NCBI RefSeq assembly: GCF_900163665.1
Contig: NZ_FUIA01000025.1
Span: forward strand, 1-64,000
Origin: Frigoribacterium sp. JB110
GTDB taxonomy: Bacteria; Actinomycetota; Actinomycetes; Actinomycetales; Microbacteriaceae
Direction of reading: 5' to 3'
Length of the DNA: 64,000 nt
The translations under genes and the position numbers were made by a program. The notes below the pieces were generated by a model, which was not told the origin of the DNA, did not search any database, and saw only the letters and a list, made by a program, of their open reading frames with translations. Below, piece by piece: positions 8,463-17,466 of this stretch. Each line of letters begins with the position of its first letter. Positions within the stretch are counted from its first letter, which is position 1.

Positions 8463-9371
8463 TCAGTATCCCTCGGTGCGCGAAAGTCCGAGCCGAGGCA
8501 GAGCGGTGCGGATGATGTCGGCCGCCGGGGTGCGCACGCTCCGCGCCGCGGTGCCTCCCGCGGCTTCGAGATAGGCACGGACGAGTCGTGCTCCCGCGGC
8601 GTAGCCCGCTCCGGTCGGCAGCCCAACGGGTTCCCCGCCGAACCGGCGCGCCGTGGCATCGCCGAGCACCCAGGCGGCGAAGTCATGCATACCCGTGACG
8701 TCGAGCCCGGAAGCGACCTTCGCCAGCACGTCGTCGTCTGAGCGGGTCGCATCTGCGACGAAATGCGTGTAGCCCGCGTCGCCGTACAGCTCTGCCGCGA
8801 ATACATCGGCGAGGCCCTCGGACACGACATGCTCGCCGACGGTCACCGTGGCGGGGTTCCACGCAACGCCACCGGGCGAGTACCGGATGTTGTGGTGCAG
8901 CTCGTGAACGGCGATGGCCTCGAGTCTGTCGAGGACGCGCGGCGTGGGCCAGACAGTGATGGCGATGTAGCCGCTGATCCCGCCGAACCCGGAGAGCCCC
9001 TGCACCTCGTCGAGGAAGTGCTCGTCGGTCGGATCGCCCAGCACGAGCAGCACGGTCAGGTCCGGAATCGTCGCACCGGGGTCCGCCGATGCCAGAGCGG
9101 CGATTCCGTCCTCGAGGGCTCTCTCGATCCGCTTCCATGCGTCAGCGGCGACCAGGGCGTCCAGGCCCTCCCGCACGCGGTCGGACGGGTCGTCCCAGTC
9201 GAAACCGAAGCTCTGCCGATGCACGGCGGCCATATCGACACCGTCGGGGAGGAACCGGTACATCCCCGTCATCGGGGCCCACAACTCGCGCACGAGGTCG
9301 GCGCGAGCATCCGGGGCGGCATCCAGAACTCGTGCCATCATCGAGCCACTGCTGATCATTGAAACGGTCAT
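8463..9371 (-). CDS. DUF2268-type predicted zinc metalloprotease
   Basis: A 302-residue protein with a VHELHHN segment (HExxH zinc-protease core) followed by an acidic residue region (EGLADVFAAELYGD), the arrangement of the DUF2268/YjaZ-like predicted proteases. No signal peptide or membrane segment is seen, so it is probably cytoplasmic. I start at the ATG at 9371 because a MerR-type promoter (-10 at 9380-9385, -35 at 9405-9410) lies inside a longer possible reading frame beginning at 9410. The transcript would then be almost leaderless. It is co-transcribed with the TipAS-type MerR regulator. The target is unknown. Confidence 0.75.
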   Translation of the reverse strand: MTVSMISSGSMMARVLDAAPDARADLVRELWAPMTGMYRFLPDGVDMAAVHRQSFGFDWDDPSDRVREGLDALVAADAWKRIERALEDGIAALASADPGATIPDLTVLLVLGDPTDEHFLDEVQGLSGFGGISGYIAITVWPTPRVLDRLEAIAVHELHHNIRYSPGGVAWNPATVTVGEHVVSEGLADVFAAELYGDAGYTHFVADATRSDDDVLAKVASGLDVTGMHDFAAWVLGDATARRFGGEPVGLPTGAGYAAGARLVRAYLEAAGGTAARSVRTPAADIIRTALPRLGLSRTEGY

Positions 9372-9379
9372 AGCGCTCA

Positions 9380-9410
9380 ACGGTAGACATTGCCGCTGCG
9401 GCAAGGTCAA
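9380..9410 (-). promoter_or_regulatory. MerR-type promoter/operator
   Basis: Read on the minus strand: TTGACC (9405-9410), a 19-bp spacer, then TACCGT (9380-9385). The spacer contains the perfect palindrome TTGCCGCAGCGGCAA. An overlong 19-bp spacer filled by a dyad is the hallmark of MerR-activated promoters, where the regulator untwists the DNA. It drives the DUF2268 protease and the TipAS-MerR gene. Confidence 0.75.
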
Positions 9411-9496
9411 CCTCAGCGCTCATTCTCCTTCCCCTGTGCATCCGACCGGCGCGCCGCTGTCCGGACGATGTCGGAGGGGCACGGGATACTAGAGGC

Positions 9497-9895
9497 ATGG
9501 ACATCGACTGGAACGCGTTGCGGCTGAATGCCGTTGAGGCATGCGGGCGGGCGTACGCGCCGTACTCCGGGTATCCGGTGGGCGCGGCGGCTCTCGTCGA
9601 CGACGGGCGCGTCGTGTCGGGGTGCAATGTCGAGAACGCGTCCTACGGTGTCGGATTGTGCGCTGAGTGCGGGCTGGTGTCGAACCTCACGATGACCGGT
9701 GGCGGCAGGCTCGTCGCCTTCACGTGCGTGAACGGCGCAGGCGACGTGATCATGCCGTGCGGTCGCTGCCGCCAGCTGCTGTTCGAACATTCCGCGGACG
9801 GCATGCTTCTCGAGACGGTGTCGGGCATCCGCACGATCGACGAGGTGCTGCCTGATGCCTTCGGCCCCCGAGACCTCGAGACGACCGGTGCCTGA
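9497..9895 (+). CDS. cdd: Cytidine deaminase
   Basis: A 132-residue enzyme of the short, tetrameric class, deaminating cytidine and deoxycytidine to the uridine forms for pyrimidine salvage. It shows the Cys-type zinc site: NVENASYGVGLCAE (cysteine ligand plus catalytic glutamate) and MPCGRCRQLL (two cysteine ligands). GATACT lies exactly 6 nt upstream of the ATG, pointing to a leaderless transcript. First gene of a cdd-deoA-add run on the plus strand, whose products act in sequence on nucleosides. Confidence 0.95.
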   Translation: MDIDWNALRLNAVEACGRAYAPYSGYPVGAAALVDDGRVVSGCNVENASYGVGLCAECGLVSNLTMTGGGRLVAFTCVNGAGDVIMPCGRCRQLLFEHSADGMLLETVSGIRTIDEVLPDAFGPRDLETTGA

Positions 9896-9935
9896 GCGCG
9901 GCAGCGGCACTTGGACGGACGAAAGCGAGAGACCG

Positions 9936-11222
9936 ATGACAGAGGCATTCGACGCGGTCGACGTGATCCGCCGCAAGCGCGACGGCGGCGCCGTTCCGGA
10001 GCCCGAGCTGCGCTGGCTCGTCGATGCATTCACTCGGGGGTATGTATCCGACGCGCAGATGTCGGCGTTCGCGATGGCGACGCTGCTGAACGGAATGGCG
10101 CGTGACGAGATCCGGGTGCTCACCGATGCGATGATCGCCTCAGGCGAGCGGATGGACTTCGCCGGGCTCGGCAAGCCCACCGTCGACAAGCACTCGACGG
10201 GCGGGGTCGGCGACAAGATCACGCTCCCGCTGGCGCCGCTGGTGGCCTCGTTCGGCGTCGCCGTGCCGCAGCTTTCTGGTCGGGGCCTCGGGCACACAGG
10301 CGGAACGCTCGACAAGCTGGAGTCGATTCCCGGATGGCGCGCGAACCTGACGAACGAAGAGCTGCGCGATCAGCTGCGAGACGTCGGGGCCGTGGTGTGC
10401 GCGGCAGGGGGCGACCTGGCGCCTGCGGACAAGCGTCTCTACGCGCTGCGCGACGTGACGGGCACCGTCGAGGCGATCCCGCTGATCGCCTCGAGCATCA
10501 TGTCGAAGAAGATCGCGGAGGGCACGGACGCGCTGGTGCTCGATGTGAAGTTCGGCTCCGGCGCGTTCATGCGCGATGAGGCCCTTGCCCGTGAGCTGGC
10601 CGAGACGATGGTCGCCCTCGGCACGGATTCCGGGGTGCGCACGACTGCGCTGCTGACAGACATGAACACGCCGCTGGGACGTACGATCGGCAACGCCAAC
10701 GAGGTGCGTGAGTCGGTCGAAGTGCTCGCGGGAGGCGGACCGAGCGACGTCGTCGAGCTGACCGTCGCGCTGGCGCAGGAGATGCTGCAGGCCGCGGGCG
10801 TGCACGATGCCGACCCGGCCGAGGCGCTGCGGACGGGCCGAGCCATGGACTCCTGGCGCCGGATGATCGAGGCGCAGAACGGTGATCCGGATGGGATGCT
10901 GCCGCAGGCGCGCGAATCCGAGACCGTGACCGCACCGCGCGACGGATACGTCACGCGGATGGACGCGTTCGACTTCGGCATCGGTGCCTGGCGCCTCGGT
11001 GCCGGTCGGGCACGCGCGGACGACGACGTGGTGCACGCCGCAGGCATCGACCTGCACGCCAAGCCGGGCGACGCGGTGCAGGCGGGGGAACCGCTGTTCA
11101 CCCTGAGCGCCGACGACGCTGCACGTTTCGACCGTGCACTCGACGCACTGAGCGACGCGTGGGAGATTGGTGATCAGCCGCCGGTCCGCCAGCCGATCGT
11201 GCGCGAACGCATCACGTCCTGA
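9936..11222 (+). CDS. deoA: Thymidine/pyrimidine-nucleoside phosphorylase
   Basis: A 428-residue enzyme cleaving thymidine or (deoxy)uridine with phosphate to the base and (deoxy)ribose 1-phosphate. The family signature is present: the FAMATLLNGM region, KHSTGGVGDK (phosphate loop), SGRGLGHTGGTLDKLESIPG, and MSKKIAEG. The C-terminal domain is the usual biotinyl-like fold. I take the ATG at 9936 (MTEAFDAVDVIRRKRDGG); a longer frame from 9855 would overlap cdd and adds a proline/arginine-rich leader. It follows cdd by 40 bp. Confidence 0.95.
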   Translation: MTEAFDAVDVIRRKRDGGAVPEPELRWLVDAFTRGYVSDAQMSAFAMATLLNGMARDEIRVLTDAMIASGERMDFAGLGKPTVDKHSTGGVGDKITLPLAPLVASFGVAVPQLSGRGLGHTGGTLDKLESIPGWRANLTNEELRDQLRDVGAVVCAAGGDLAPADKRLYALRDVTGTVEAIPLIASSIMSKKIAEGTDALVLDVKFGSGAFMRDEALARELAETMVALGTDSGVRTTALLTDMNTPLGRTIGNANEVRESVEVLAGGGPSDVVELTVALAQEMLQAAGVHDADPAEALRTGRAMDSWRRMIEAQNGDPDGMLPQARESETVTAPRDGYVTRMDAFDFGIGAWRLGAGRARADDDVVHAAGIDLHAKPGDAVQAGEPLFTLSADDAARFDRALDALSDAWEIGDQPPVRQPIVRERITS

Positions 11223-11265
11223 CCCGCCCGACCCATTCGGAACACTCACACCAGGGAGAACACTC

Positions 11266-12396
11266 ATGCCTCGCCCCAACAACAGCAAGGCCCAGCGCCA
11301 CGAGGCGACGATCGAGGGCGTGCCGGTGCGGAGCCTGCCGAAGATCGCCCTGCACGAGCACCTCGACGGCGGGCTGCGCGCCGAAACCGTGCTGGAGCTG
11401 GCGCGCGAGGCAGGCGTGGAGGTGCCGGTGAGCGACGAAAGGGGGCTGGGCGAGTGGTTCGCCGAGCAGGCGGCAGGCGGGTCGCTCGAGGCGTACCTCG
11501 AGACGTTCGCGCTGACGGGGGCGGTGCTGCAGACCGCTGATGCGCTCACCAGGGCAGCGCGAGAGCTCGTCGAGGACCTCACCAAAGACGGCGTCATCTA
11601 TGCGGAGGTGCGCTGGGCGCCGGAGCTGCACACGTCAGGCGGTCTGTCGATGGCTGAGGCCGTCGACGCCGTGCAGGAGGGCATCGAGCAGGGCGAGGAC
11701 GACGCGGAGGCCACGGGGCATTCCATTCGGGTCGGTCAGATCCTGAGCGCGATGCGTCAGGCGGAGAACTCGCTCGAGGTCGCCGAGCTGGCGCTCGACT
11801 ACCGGGACGACGGCGTGGTCGGCTTCGACCTCGCCGGCCCCGAGTCCGGTCATCCGGCATCGGAGCATCGCGACGCGCTCGACCTGCTTGCGACGGAGTT
11901 CTTCCCCGTCACGCTGCACGCGGGGGAGGAAGAGGGAACGGACTCCATCCGCAGCGCGCTGCTCGACGGGCGTGCGCTCCGGCTCGGGCACGGTGTGCGC
12001 ATCGCCGAAGATCTCGACGTGATCGCCGAAGAGGGCGAAGACGTGCGCGTGCGCCTCGGCGACCTCGCCGCGTGGGTCAGGGACCGAGAGATCGCGCTCG
12101 AGGTGGCTCCGAGCTCCAACCTCGGCACCGGCGCGATCGCGCGGTGGGGGAGCCAGCTCGAGGATCACCCGTTCGACCTGCTCTATCAGCTCGGCTTCGC
12201 CGTGACGGTGAACACCGACAACCGCCTGATGAGCCGAACCACGCTCACCCGCGAGCTGTCGATGCTGGCCGACACGTTCGAGTACCGCCTCGCTGATCTC
12301 GAGCGGTTCCAGCTCAACGCCGCGGCCGCCGCGTTCCTGCCCGTCGAGCAGCGCGAGGAGCTCATCGACCTCATCAGCGAGGGCTTCGACCGCTGA
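11266..12396 (+). CDS. add: Adenosine deaminase
   Basis: A 376-residue zinc enzyme converting adenosine and deoxyadenosine to inosine forms. LPKIALHEHLDGG (HxH zinc ligands, residues 28-30 region), LHAGEEEG (third ligand and catalytic glutamate), the RLGHGVRI histidine, and VNTDNRLMS (catalytic aspartate) are all present. The start at 11266 is chosen because AGGGAGAA lies just upstream. Products flow to purine-nucleoside phosphorylase, encoded at 25563-26381. The gene ends before a strong hairpin shared with mtlD. Confidence 0.95.
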   Translation: MPRPNNSKAQRHEATIEGVPVRSLPKIALHEHLDGGLRAETVLELAREAGVEVPVSDERGLGEWFAEQAAGGSLEAYLETFALTGAVLQTADALTRAARELVEDLTKDGVIYAEVRWAPELHTSGGLSMAEAVDAVQEGIEQGEDDAEATGHSIRVGQILSAMRQAENSLEVAELALDYRDDGVVGFDLAGPESGHPASEHRDALDLLATEFFPVTLHAGEEEGTDSIRSALLDGRALRLGHGVRIAEDLDVIAEEGEDVRVRLGDLAAWVRDREIALEVAPSSNLGTGAIARWGSQLEDHPFDLLYQLGFAVTVNTDNRLMSRTTLTRELSMLADTFEYRLADLERFQLNAAAAAFLPVEQREELIDLISEGFDR

Positions 12397-12508
12397 CAGT
12401 GCGGGGCGGCCGCCGTGCCGCACGCTTCTCGCCGAGATGCCTGGCCCCGGATGTCCGGATGTCGATGGGGCGCGGTGCGAGTGCGCCATCCGACCCAGGG
12501 AGCGCGTG

Positions 12509-12552
12509 CACCAGGCGTAGGGCCCCGTGGGCACGGCGCCCTACGCCTGGTG
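12509..12552. terminator. Bidirectional terminator between add and mtlD
   Basis: Perfect 15-bp arms (12509-12523 and 12538-12552, CACCAGGCGTAGGGC and its complement). The loop itself pairs (CCGTG-GG-CACGG), giving a stem of about 20 bp. The right arm overlaps the mtlD stop codon. Its position between convergent genes supports termination in both directions. Confidence 0.65.
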
Positions 12553-13683
12553 GCGCGCCACCAGACTCCGGATGGGCGGATGCAGCGGGTGCGCGGCGTC
12601 GAGTCCTGTGACTTCTGTGGTGAACCCGTCGGCGTCGAGTGTGCGCAGCTTCTCGTGCATCTCGATCGCCTGCTCGTCTTCCGGAGCGTCGAACGACAGG
12701 GCGGCATCGACGGCCGACAGCAGTCCGTCGACGCTCAGCCCGCGCTCGGCCGCCTCAGCGGCCGGCCCGATGAAGCGTTCGTGCCGCGACAGCTTGCGCA
12801 GCGGTTGCCTGCCCACGCGGGCGACCGTATCGGGCAGGGCGGGGTTGCGGAATCGGCGCAGAATCGTTGACCGGTACTCGGCGAGATCGTCCTCGGCGAA
12901 GCCGTGCTTCGCGGCGAGCACGGCGCTGGTCTCGGTGATCGCGGCTGCGACTCTCTCGGCGACCTGCGCATCGGCCAGAGCGTCCGCGATCCGCTCGATC
13001 CCGGCCCGTGCCCCGTGGTACGCCGCCGCGGCGTGCCCCGTGTTGACGGTGAACAGCTTCCGCTCGATATAGGGCGTGAGGTCGTCGACGAAGTGCGCGC
13101 CGGGAATCGACGGCGGCGAGTCGCCGAACGGCCCGCGCTCGATCGCCCACTCGAAGAACGGCTCCACTGTGACGTCGATGCCCGCTTCCTCGGGCTGCCC
13201 CGGCACGATCCGGTCGACGGCGGTGTTCGCGAACGCTGCCCGACCGGCGAGCGTGGTCCACTCGTCGCCCGCCAGCTCCTCGATGTGGGCACGCAGTTGA
13301 TCGGTGGCGCCGATCGCGTTCTCGCACGCCATCACCTGCACGGGCGGAGCGTCGTCGCCGCGAAGCCGGAGCCCGGCGAGGATGTGCGGCGCGATGAAAC
13401 GCAGAATCGTCGGTCCGACTGCGCACGTGACCACATCGGCGTCTGCGACCTGCGCGGCCACGCCATCCGGATCGTCCGCGCTGTTGATCGCGTGGAAACC
13501 GGTCACGACGACGTCCCGCCCGCCCTCGCCGACCTCGTGCACCGTGTAGCTGTCTGCGGCGTTGATGGCGTCGACAAGACCGCCGGCGACGTCGGAGAAC
13601 ACGATCTCGTAGCCGCCCTCGGCCAGCAGCATGCCGACGAACCCGCGCCCGATGTTGCCCGCACCGAAATGAACCGCTCTCAT
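12541..13683 (-). CDS. mtlD: Mannitol-1-phosphate 5-dehydrogenase
   Basis: A 380-residue NAD-dependent long-chain polyol dehydrogenase oxidising mannitol 1-phosphate to fructose 6-phosphate. The N-terminus MRAVHFGAGNIGRGFVG is the dinucleotide-binding signature. KLFTVNTGHAAAAYHG carries the catalytic lysine/histidine region of this family. Length is typical (382 in E. coli). It lies 11 bp downstream of mtlA, which delivers its substrate, and closes the mtl operon. Confidence 0.95.
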   Translation of the reverse strand: MRAVHFGAGNIGRGFVGMLLAEGGYEIVFSDVAGGLVDAINAADSYTVHEVGEGGRDVVVTGFHAINSADDPDGVAAQVADADVVTCAVGPTILRFIAPHILAGLRLRGDDAPPVQVMACENAIGATDQLRAHIEELAGDEWTTLAGRAAFANTAVDRIVPGQPEEAGIDVTVEPFFEWAIERGPFGDSPPSIPGAHFVDDLTPYIERKLFTVNTGHAAAAYHGARAGIERIADALADAQVAERVAAAITETSAVLAAKHGFAEDDLAEYRSTILRRFRNPALPDTVARVGRQPLRKLSRHERFIGPAAEAAERGLSVDGLLSAVDAALSFDAPEDEQAIEMHEKLRTLDADGFTTEVTGLDAAHPLHPPIRSLVARHQA

Positions 13684-13694
13684 GATGGACTCCC

Positions 13695-15791
13695 TCAGCC
13701 GATCTCGCCGGCGAGCATGTCGTACAGCTCCTGCTCGGACGAGGCTGCGTTCAGCTTCGCGACGATGTCGTCGTCGCCGAACTGCTGGGCGACGCTGGCG
13801 AGGATCTCCAGGTGCGCGCCGCCCTTGCCGGCGATGCCGATGACGAAAGTCGCGGTGTCGCCTTCGCCCCAGTCGACGCCGCCGTCGTAGCGGATCACTG
13901 CGAGGGCGGAGCCGAGCACGGCGTCCTTCGCCGCATCCGTGCCGTGCGGAATCGCCAGACCGTTGCCCATGAAGGTCGACACCGTCTCCTCACGGTCCTT
14001 CATCGCCTGCAGGTAGTCGGCGGTCACAGCACCTGCCGATTCGAGGATTCCCGCGGCCTCGGCGAGCGCCTCGTCGCGGCTGACGCTGCCGGGGTGGATG
14101 CGCACGTACTCCCGCTTGAGCACGGCGTCGCTCGGAGGCGCGTCCTGCGACGCACCCGCCGTGCCCTCGTCCGGGCTCTGTGCCGCATCGGCCGCGGCAG
14201 GCTCATCCGGAGTCTCGGCCGCCTCATCCTCGGCGCCGCCCTCGCGCTGAGCGCGGATCATCTCGACGACGTCGTCGTATTCGGGCGCGTTCATGAACTG
14301 GCCGACCGAGACGTGCACCGCGTCGGGTTCGTTCTGCCGTGCACGGTCGGTGAGCTGCGCCTGCGTGACGACGAGATCGGCGGTGCCGTCGAGGTTCGCA
14401 ATCGCCTTGTTCGTGACGCTCACACCCTCGATGCCGGCGTCCTTGATCTTCTTGCGCAGCACTCCGGCGCCCATGGCGGATGAACCCATGCCCGCGTCGC
14501 AGGCGAAGATCACGTTCTCGATCGTCTTCGTCGCCGTCGTCTGCGCGGCACTGAGACCACCCAGCACGGAGGACGACTTGCCCTTGTTGGCCTGCGTCTG
14601 GGCGACGGCGGCCGAGAAGCTGTCGCGCCCTGCGGCATCCGCGGCGAGGTCGCTCCTGCGGCTGGCGAGCAGGAACAGGGCGCTCACGGCGAACGTGACG
14701 GCAGCAGACAGTACGACAGAGAGGATCACACCGAGGTGACTGCCCGGCGCGGTCTGGATGAGCACCGCGAAGATCGAGCCGGGGGAAGCCGGAGCGACCA
14801 GCCCCGAGTCGAAGATCACGTTCGTGAGAACACCCGTCGCGCCGCCGGCGATGAGACCGACGATCAGGCTCGGTTTGGCGAGCACGTAGGGGAAGTAGAT
14901 CTCGTGGATGCCGCCGAGGAACTGGATGATGAATGCGCCGGGGGCGGTTGCGCGTGCAGCGCCCACACCGAATACGGTCAGTGCCAGCAGCAGACCCGCA
15001 CCGGGCCCGGGGTTCGCCTCAACCAGGAACAGCAGGCTCTTGCCGAGACTCGTCGACTGCTCGGTGCCGATCGGCGTGAACACGCCGTGGTTGATGGCGT
15101 TGTTGAGGAACAGGATCTTCGCCGGCTCGACGATGATGCTCGCCAGCGGAATCAGCCCTGTGCTGACGAGCCAGCCGACGGCACCACCGAGCAGATCGGT
15201 GAGCCACCGGATGATGGGAGCGAGCCAGAAGAACGCGGCCAGCGCCGTGAAGAAGCTGACGAAGCCGGCGGAGAAGTTGTTCACCAGCATCTCGAAGCCC
15301 GCGCGGATCTTTCCGTCCCACAGCTTCTCGATGGTCTTGAGGATCCATGCGGAGCCGGGGCCGGCGATCATCGCACCGAGGAACATCACCGTTCCCTCTG
15401 CGCCGATGATCACGCCGAACGCCGTGACGGCGCCGACGACGCCCCCGCGGTGCCCGTACACGACGTTTCCGCCCGTGAACGCGATCAGCAGCGGCAGCAG
15501 AAAGGTGATGATCGGGCCGACGAGCCCGGTGTACTCCGTGCCGTCGGATGCGACACCGCCGCCGAGGAACGCGGCGTCGGGCCAGCGCATCCATTCCACC
15601 GGGCCCTCGGCACCGAGCCAGCCTGAGGGGATGAACAGCGCCGTGATGAGGCCCCACGCGATGAACGCGGCGATGTTCGGCATGATCATTCCGGAGAGGA
15701 ACGTGCCGAACCTCTGAACGCCCACGCGGAAGCCGCCCGGCGCCTTCGTAGTGCTTGTCTGAGAGGACATGACTGTGTCTGCTTTCGTCAT
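13695..15791 (-). CDS. mtlA: PTS mannitol transporter, IICBA
   Basis: A 698-residue three-domain permease that imports and phosphorylates mannitol. Residues about 20-390 form the membrane IIC domain (GTFLSGMIMPNIAAFIAWGL opens it; GGIHEIYFPYVLAKP is the conserved loop). NVIFACDAGMGSSAMGA carries the IIB active cysteine. An acidic, alanine-rich linker leads to the C-terminal IIA domain with the phosphorylated histidine in LAIPHGT. It is somewhat longer than E. coli MtlA (637) because of the linker. Two starts are possible, 15791 or seven codons in at 15770; neither has a strong ribosome site. Confidence 0.94.
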   Translation of the reverse strand: MTKADTVMSSQTSTTKAPGGFRVGVQRFGTFLSGMIMPNIAAFIAWGLITALFIPSGWLGAEGPVEWMRWPDAAFLGGGVASDGTEYTGLVGPIITFLLPLLIAFTGGNVVYGHRGGVVGAVTAFGVIIGAEGTVMFLGAMIAGPGSAWILKTIEKLWDGKIRAGFEMLVNNFSAGFVSFFTALAAFFWLAPIIRWLTDLLGGAVGWLVSTGLIPLASIIVEPAKILFLNNAINHGVFTPIGTEQSTSLGKSLLFLVEANPGPGAGLLLALTVFGVGAARATAPGAFIIQFLGGIHEIYFPYVLAKPSLIVGLIAGGATGVLTNVIFDSGLVAPASPGSIFAVLIQTAPGSHLGVILSVVLSAAVTFAVSALFLLASRRSDLAADAAGRDSFSAAVAQTQANKGKSSSVLGGLSAAQTTATKTIENVIFACDAGMGSSAMGAGVLRKKIKDAGIEGVSVTNKAIANLDGTADLVVTQAQLTDRARQNEPDAVHVSVGQFMNAPEYDDVVEMIRAQREGGAEDEAAETPDEPAAADAAQSPDEGTAGASQDAPPSDAVLKREYVRIHPGSVSRDEALAEAAGILESAGAVTADYLQAMKDREETVSTFMGNGLAIPHGTDAAKDAVLGSALAVIRYDGGVDWGEGDTATFVIGIAGKGGAHLEILASVAQQFGDDDIVAKLNAASSEQELYDMLAGEIG

Positions 15792-15810
15792 TGACAGGAA
15801 CGGGAAGGGA

Positions 15811-17466
15811 TCAGGCCGCGTCGCGCGCAGCCTTCTTGGCGCCGGCTGCGTCGCCGGCGGAGACGGCAGCCGCGGCGATGCGGCGCGCGTCGTCGATGGT
15901 GTGTCGCTTCAGCTCCGCACGCACCTCGGCCAGAGCTGCAGGCGTCATCGACAGAGACGTCACGCCGAGACCGACGAGTACGACGGCCAGCAGCGGATCT
16001 GCGGCGGCCTCGCCGCAGATGCCGACGGGCTTGCCGTTCTTCTCGCCGCCGTCGGCGACCATCCGGATGAGGCGGAGCACGGCCGGATGCCATGGGCTCT
16101 GCAGGTGCGCGACGGTACCGAGCAGCCTGTCGGCGGCCATCGTGTACTGCGTGAGGTCGTTCGTGCCGATCGACGCGAAGTCGGCCTTGCGCAGGATCTC
16201 CTCGGCCAGGATGGCGCTGGAGGGCACCTCGACCATGACGCCCGTGGTGCGCAGGCCGAGTTCGCGGGCGAGGGCCGTGAAGTACTCCGCTTCGTCGACG
16301 GTGGCGACCATCGGCGCCATCACCCAGAGGTCGGCGTCGGTGTCACTGTCCGCCTCGGCGAGGGCGGTGAGCTGGTCGCGCAGCACGTGCTCGCGGTGCT
16401 GCAGCGCCCGGATGCCGCGGCGGCCGAGAGCGGGGTTCTCCTCGTCGGCGTCGGTGAGGAACGGCAGCGGCTTGTCGGCGCCGGCGTCGAGTACGCGCAC
16501 GACGACCTTCTTGCCGGCGAATGCTTCGAGCAGCAGCCGGTAGCTCGCGGTCTGGTCGGCGACCGACGGCGCCTCGTCGGAGGAGAGGAACAGGAATTCG
16601 GTGCGGAACAGGCCGACGCCCTCCGCGCCCAGTTCGAGTGCCTCGGTCGCGCCGTCGGGCGAGCCGAGGTTCGCCAGCAGCGGCACCTCTGTGCCGTCTG
16701 CGAGGGCGCCTGGAGTGATCGGCGCGCTGACCGCGGCGGCCCGCGCCGCTGCGCGCTGGTCAGCGGCGGCGATCTCATCCGGTGTCGGGTCGGCGACGAC
16801 CACGTCGCCTGCGGCGTCGACGATCACGGTCTGCCCCTCGGTGAGCGACGCGTCTCCCGTGCCGACGACCGCCACGATGCCCTTCTCCCTGGCGAGAATC
16901 GCCGTGTGCGAGGTCGGGCCGCCGTCAGTCGTCACCACCGCGAGCACCTGATCGAGGTCGAGCAGTGCAGTGTCGGCCGGTGCCAGATCGCGCGCGACGA
17001 GCACGAACGGATGTCCGAGGTCGGGAACGCCAGGGGCTGCCGCACCGCGCAGCTGGGCGATCACGCGCTGTGCCACGTCGGCGAGGTCGGCGGCACGCTC
17101 GCCCAGGTACCCGCCGATCTCAGCGAGCTGCTCGGCGAACTCGGCGAACGATGTGTGCACCGCGTATTCGCCGGTCGCGCCGCCGTCGATCTTCGCCTCG
17201 ACGGCCTCGGCGAGCGTCGGATCCTCGGCCATCATGGCCTGCGCCTCGAGCACGTCTCTGGCTGAGCCTCCTGCGCGCTCGCCGCGCTCGTTCAGGTCGG
17301 CCGCCGTCGCCGACACAGCCGATGCGACCAGCGCCTTCTCCTCATCCGGAGTCCGCGTCGACGGCGCATCCGTCGGCGGTTCCAGCGGTGCGGCCATCAG
17401 CGCGACCGGGCCGTGGGCGATGCCGTGGCCGATTCCGACGCCTGCGATCTCGGTCACGCCGCTCAC
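15811..17466 (-). CDS. ptsI: PTS Enzyme I (PEP-protein phosphotransferase)
   Basis: A 551-residue soluble enzyme that takes phosphate from PEP and passes it to HPr. The phosphorylated histidine lies in TTDGGPTSHTAILAREKG. The C-terminal PEP-binding barrel has GAEGVGLFRTEFLF, VMVEVPSSA, FASIGTNDLTQY and the catalytic cysteine in GICGEAAAD. Start is GTG, overlapping the preceding stop by 4 nt (GTGA), so it is coupled to the IIB-HPr gene. It is unusual for the general EI to sit inside a mannitol operon; it may be the cell's main EI or mannitol-dedicated. Confidence 0.94.
   Translation of the reverse strand: MSGVTEIAGVGIGHGIAHGPVALMAAPLEPPTDAPSTRTPDEEKALVASAVSATAADLNERGERAGGSARDVLEAQAMMAEDPTLAEAVEAKIDGGATGEYAVHTSFAEFAEQLAEIGGYLGERAADLADVAQRVIAQLRGAAAPGVPDLGHPFVLVARDLAPADTALLDLDQVLAVVTTDGGPTSHTAILAREKGIVAVVGTGDASLTEGQTVIVDAAGDVVVADPTPDEIAAADQRAAARAAAVSAPITPGALADGTEVPLLANLGSPDGATEALELGAEGVGLFRTEFLFLSSDEAPSVADQTASYRLLLEAFAGKKVVVRVLDAGADKPLPFLTDADEENPALGRRGIRALQHREHVLRDQLTALAEADSDTDADLWVMAPMVATVDEAEYFTALARELGLRTTGVMVEVPSSAILAEEILRKADFASIGTNDLTQYTMAADRLLGTVAHLQSPWHPAVLRLIRMVADGGEKNGKPVGICGEAAADPLLAVVLVGLGVTSLSMTPAALAEVRAELKRHTIDDARRIAAAAVSAGDAAGAKKAARDAA

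Noticed and set aside
9371..9410. Longer start for the DUF2268 protease at 9410
   Set aside because: The MerR-type -35, dyad and -10 lie inside this extension, so it would not be transcribed from that promoter.
14736..15626. Open frames antisense to the mtlA membrane domain
   Set aside because: Compositional shadows; no recognisable protein and no promoter.
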